Shown one piece after another: positions 13,707 to 14,403 of a DNA stretch of 14,403 nucleotides. The translations under genes were made by a program, and so were the position numbers. Origin of the DNA: JACQAI01 sp035507915. GTDB lineage: Bacteria; Pseudomonadota; Alphaproteobacteria; Elsterales; Elsteraceae. Below the pieces are notes generated by a model. It made no database searches. It was not told the DNA's origin and saw only the letters and a list, made by a program, of their open reading frames with translations. The stretch covers positions 1 through 14,403 of the forward strand of contig DATJNS010000248.1 in assembly GCA_035507915.1 (NCBI GenBank), read 5' to 3'. Position 1 is the first letter of the stretch. Each line of letters starts with the position of its first letter.

Positions 13707-14261
13707 ATGTCCTACGACAACTGCCCAGCCCTGGTGCTCAACGCGGACTTTCGGCCGCTCAGCTATTTTCCGCTGTCGCTGTGGTCCTGGCAGGACGCCG
13801 TCAAGGCGGTGTTCCTCGGCCGCGTCAACATCATCTCCGAATACGAGCGCATGGTGCGCTCGCCGAGCTTCGAGATGCGCCTGCCGAGCGTGATCTCGCT
13901 CAAGGATTACGTGCCGACCGCGCGGCGTCCGGCGTTCACCCGGTTCAACGTGTTCCTGCGCGACGGCTTCGAGTGCCAGTATTGCGGCGACGCGTTCCCG
14001 ACCCAGGACCTGACGTTCGATCACGTCATACCGCGCTCGCGCGGCGGTCGCACGGTGTGGGAGAACGTCGTCACGGCGTGCGGCGACTGCAATCTCTCGA
14101 AGGGCAATCGCCTGCCGCGCGAGAGCGGCATGCGCCCGCTCCAGCGGCCCTATCAGCCGTCCACCAACCAGCTGCAGGAGAACGGCCGGCGCTTCCCGCC
14201 CAATTTCCTGCACCACAGCTGGCGCGACTTCCTCTACTGGGACGTCGAGCTCGAGAGCTGA
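13707..14261 (+). CDS. HNH endonuclease family protein
   Basis: 184 residues from ATG 13707. The N-terminal half (CPALVLNADFRPLSYFPLSL, WSWQDAVKAVFLGRV) is the conserved non-catalytic part seen in a widespread single-copy HNH family. The HNH zinc module follows: C90-x2-C93, DHVIPRSRGG (D105, H106), WENVVTACGDCN (C125-x2-C128, N129) and the KG step. The C-terminus HHSWRDFLYWDVELES is also characteristic. All metal and catalytic positions are present, so it is predicted to bind zinc and cut nucleic acid, but the biological role is unknown. The start is uncertain: GTG 13671 and GTG 13701 are in frame, and the frame is open back to a TAA at 13626-13628. No strong ribosome binding site is seen for any of these. 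Confidence 0.92.
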   Translation: MSYDNCPALVLNADFRPLSYFPLSLWSWQDAVKAVFLGRVNIISEYERMVRSPSFEMRLPSVISLKDYVPTARRPAFTRFNVFLRDGFECQYCGDAFPTQDLTFDHVIPRSRGGRTVWENVVTACGDCNLSKGNRLPRESGMRPLQRPYQPSTNQLQENGRRFPPNFLHHSWRDFLYWDVELES

Positions 14262-14262
14262 G

Positions 14263-14286
14263 CCGCCGCCAAGTCCCGGCGGGGTA
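14263..14286 (+). terminator. Weak hairpin after the HNH gene
   Basis: CCGCCG (14263-14268) can pair with CGGCGG (14277-14282) around an 8-base loop, immediately after the HNH stop. It is followed by GGTATTGG rather than a T-run, so it is at best a weak or Rho-assisted terminator. Confidence 0.25.
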
Positions 14287-14290
14287 TTGG

Positions 14291-14314
14291 CCGCAAAGGC
14301 GCGAAGACGCAAAG
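14291..14314 (+). repeat. Lone three-unit array of the GxxExxY-type repeat
   Basis: The units CCGCAAAG (14291-14298), GCGCGAAG (14299-14306) and ACGCAAAG (14307-14314) match the 10555-10578 array in unit length, orientation and consensus. No inverted partner and no GxxExxY gene is visible in the remaining 89 bases, which hold nothing else I can support; a partner could lie beyond the window edge. Confidence 0.7.
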
Positions 14315-14403
14315 CGGGCTTGCCGCGGCGTGGCACGGGTGTCGTCGGCAAACCATTGCCGCGCCATGCGCGGCTTTCCTTAAGAGCCGTAGCGTGGGGC
14401 GAA

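Overview
The window is a dense, high-GC stretch of bacterial chromosome, with about 68% G+C where hand-counted inside etf/hbd. Gene content and order point to an alphaproteobacterium, probably of the Rhodospirillales/Rhizobiales type. The indicators are a TIGR02302 (DUF4175) membrane protein directly after lysA, a divergent tlpA/argH pair, and a HIG1-type two-helix membrane protein next to a PduO-type cobalamin adenosyltransferase and etfBA-hbd. I recognise 16 protein genes. No rRNA, tRNA, CRISPR array or insertion sequence was seen. No gene-free stretch exceeds 300 bp.

Layout. (1) Bases 1-4714, minus strand: a tightly packed operon argH, a 48-residue LptM-like lipoprotein, lysA and TIGR02302, with junctions of +1 bp, an ATGA overlap and a GTGA overlap. 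It joins the last enzymes of arginine and lysine synthesis to two envelope-associated proteins. TIGR02302 runs off the left edge. (2) 4736-5377, plus: membrane-anchored thioredoxin TlpA, only 21 bp from argH. (3) 5380-6676, minus: a DUF4743 NUDIX hydrolase preceded by a 110-residue ACT-like protein. The latter has a good promoter and a leader with mutually exclusive hairpins. (4) 6944-10545, plus: HIG1-type membrane protein, cob(I)alamin adenosyltransferase, etfB, etfA and 3-hydroxybutyryl-CoA dehydrogenase, an acyl-CoA/B12-linked catabolic block. (5) 10546-11022: a lower-GC insert holding a GxxExxY protein (PD-(D/E)XK nuclease fold) flanked by short tandem repeats in opposite orientation. (6) 11023-14261: gluQRS (minus); then, on the plus strand, a DNA-3-methyladenine glycosylase with a histone-H1-like tail, an overlapping carboxylesterase, and an HNH endonuclease.

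The most unusual signal is a family of 8-9 base purine-rich repeats (consensus about RCGCRAAG). They occur at three places in the last 4 kb: as an inverted pair around the GxxExxY gene, as a gene-less inverted pair at 13467-13540, and as a lone three-unit array at 14291-14314. This looks like a dispersed cassette family with a filled site, an empty site and a half site. The second most interesting signal is the switch-like leader in front of the ACT-domain gene.
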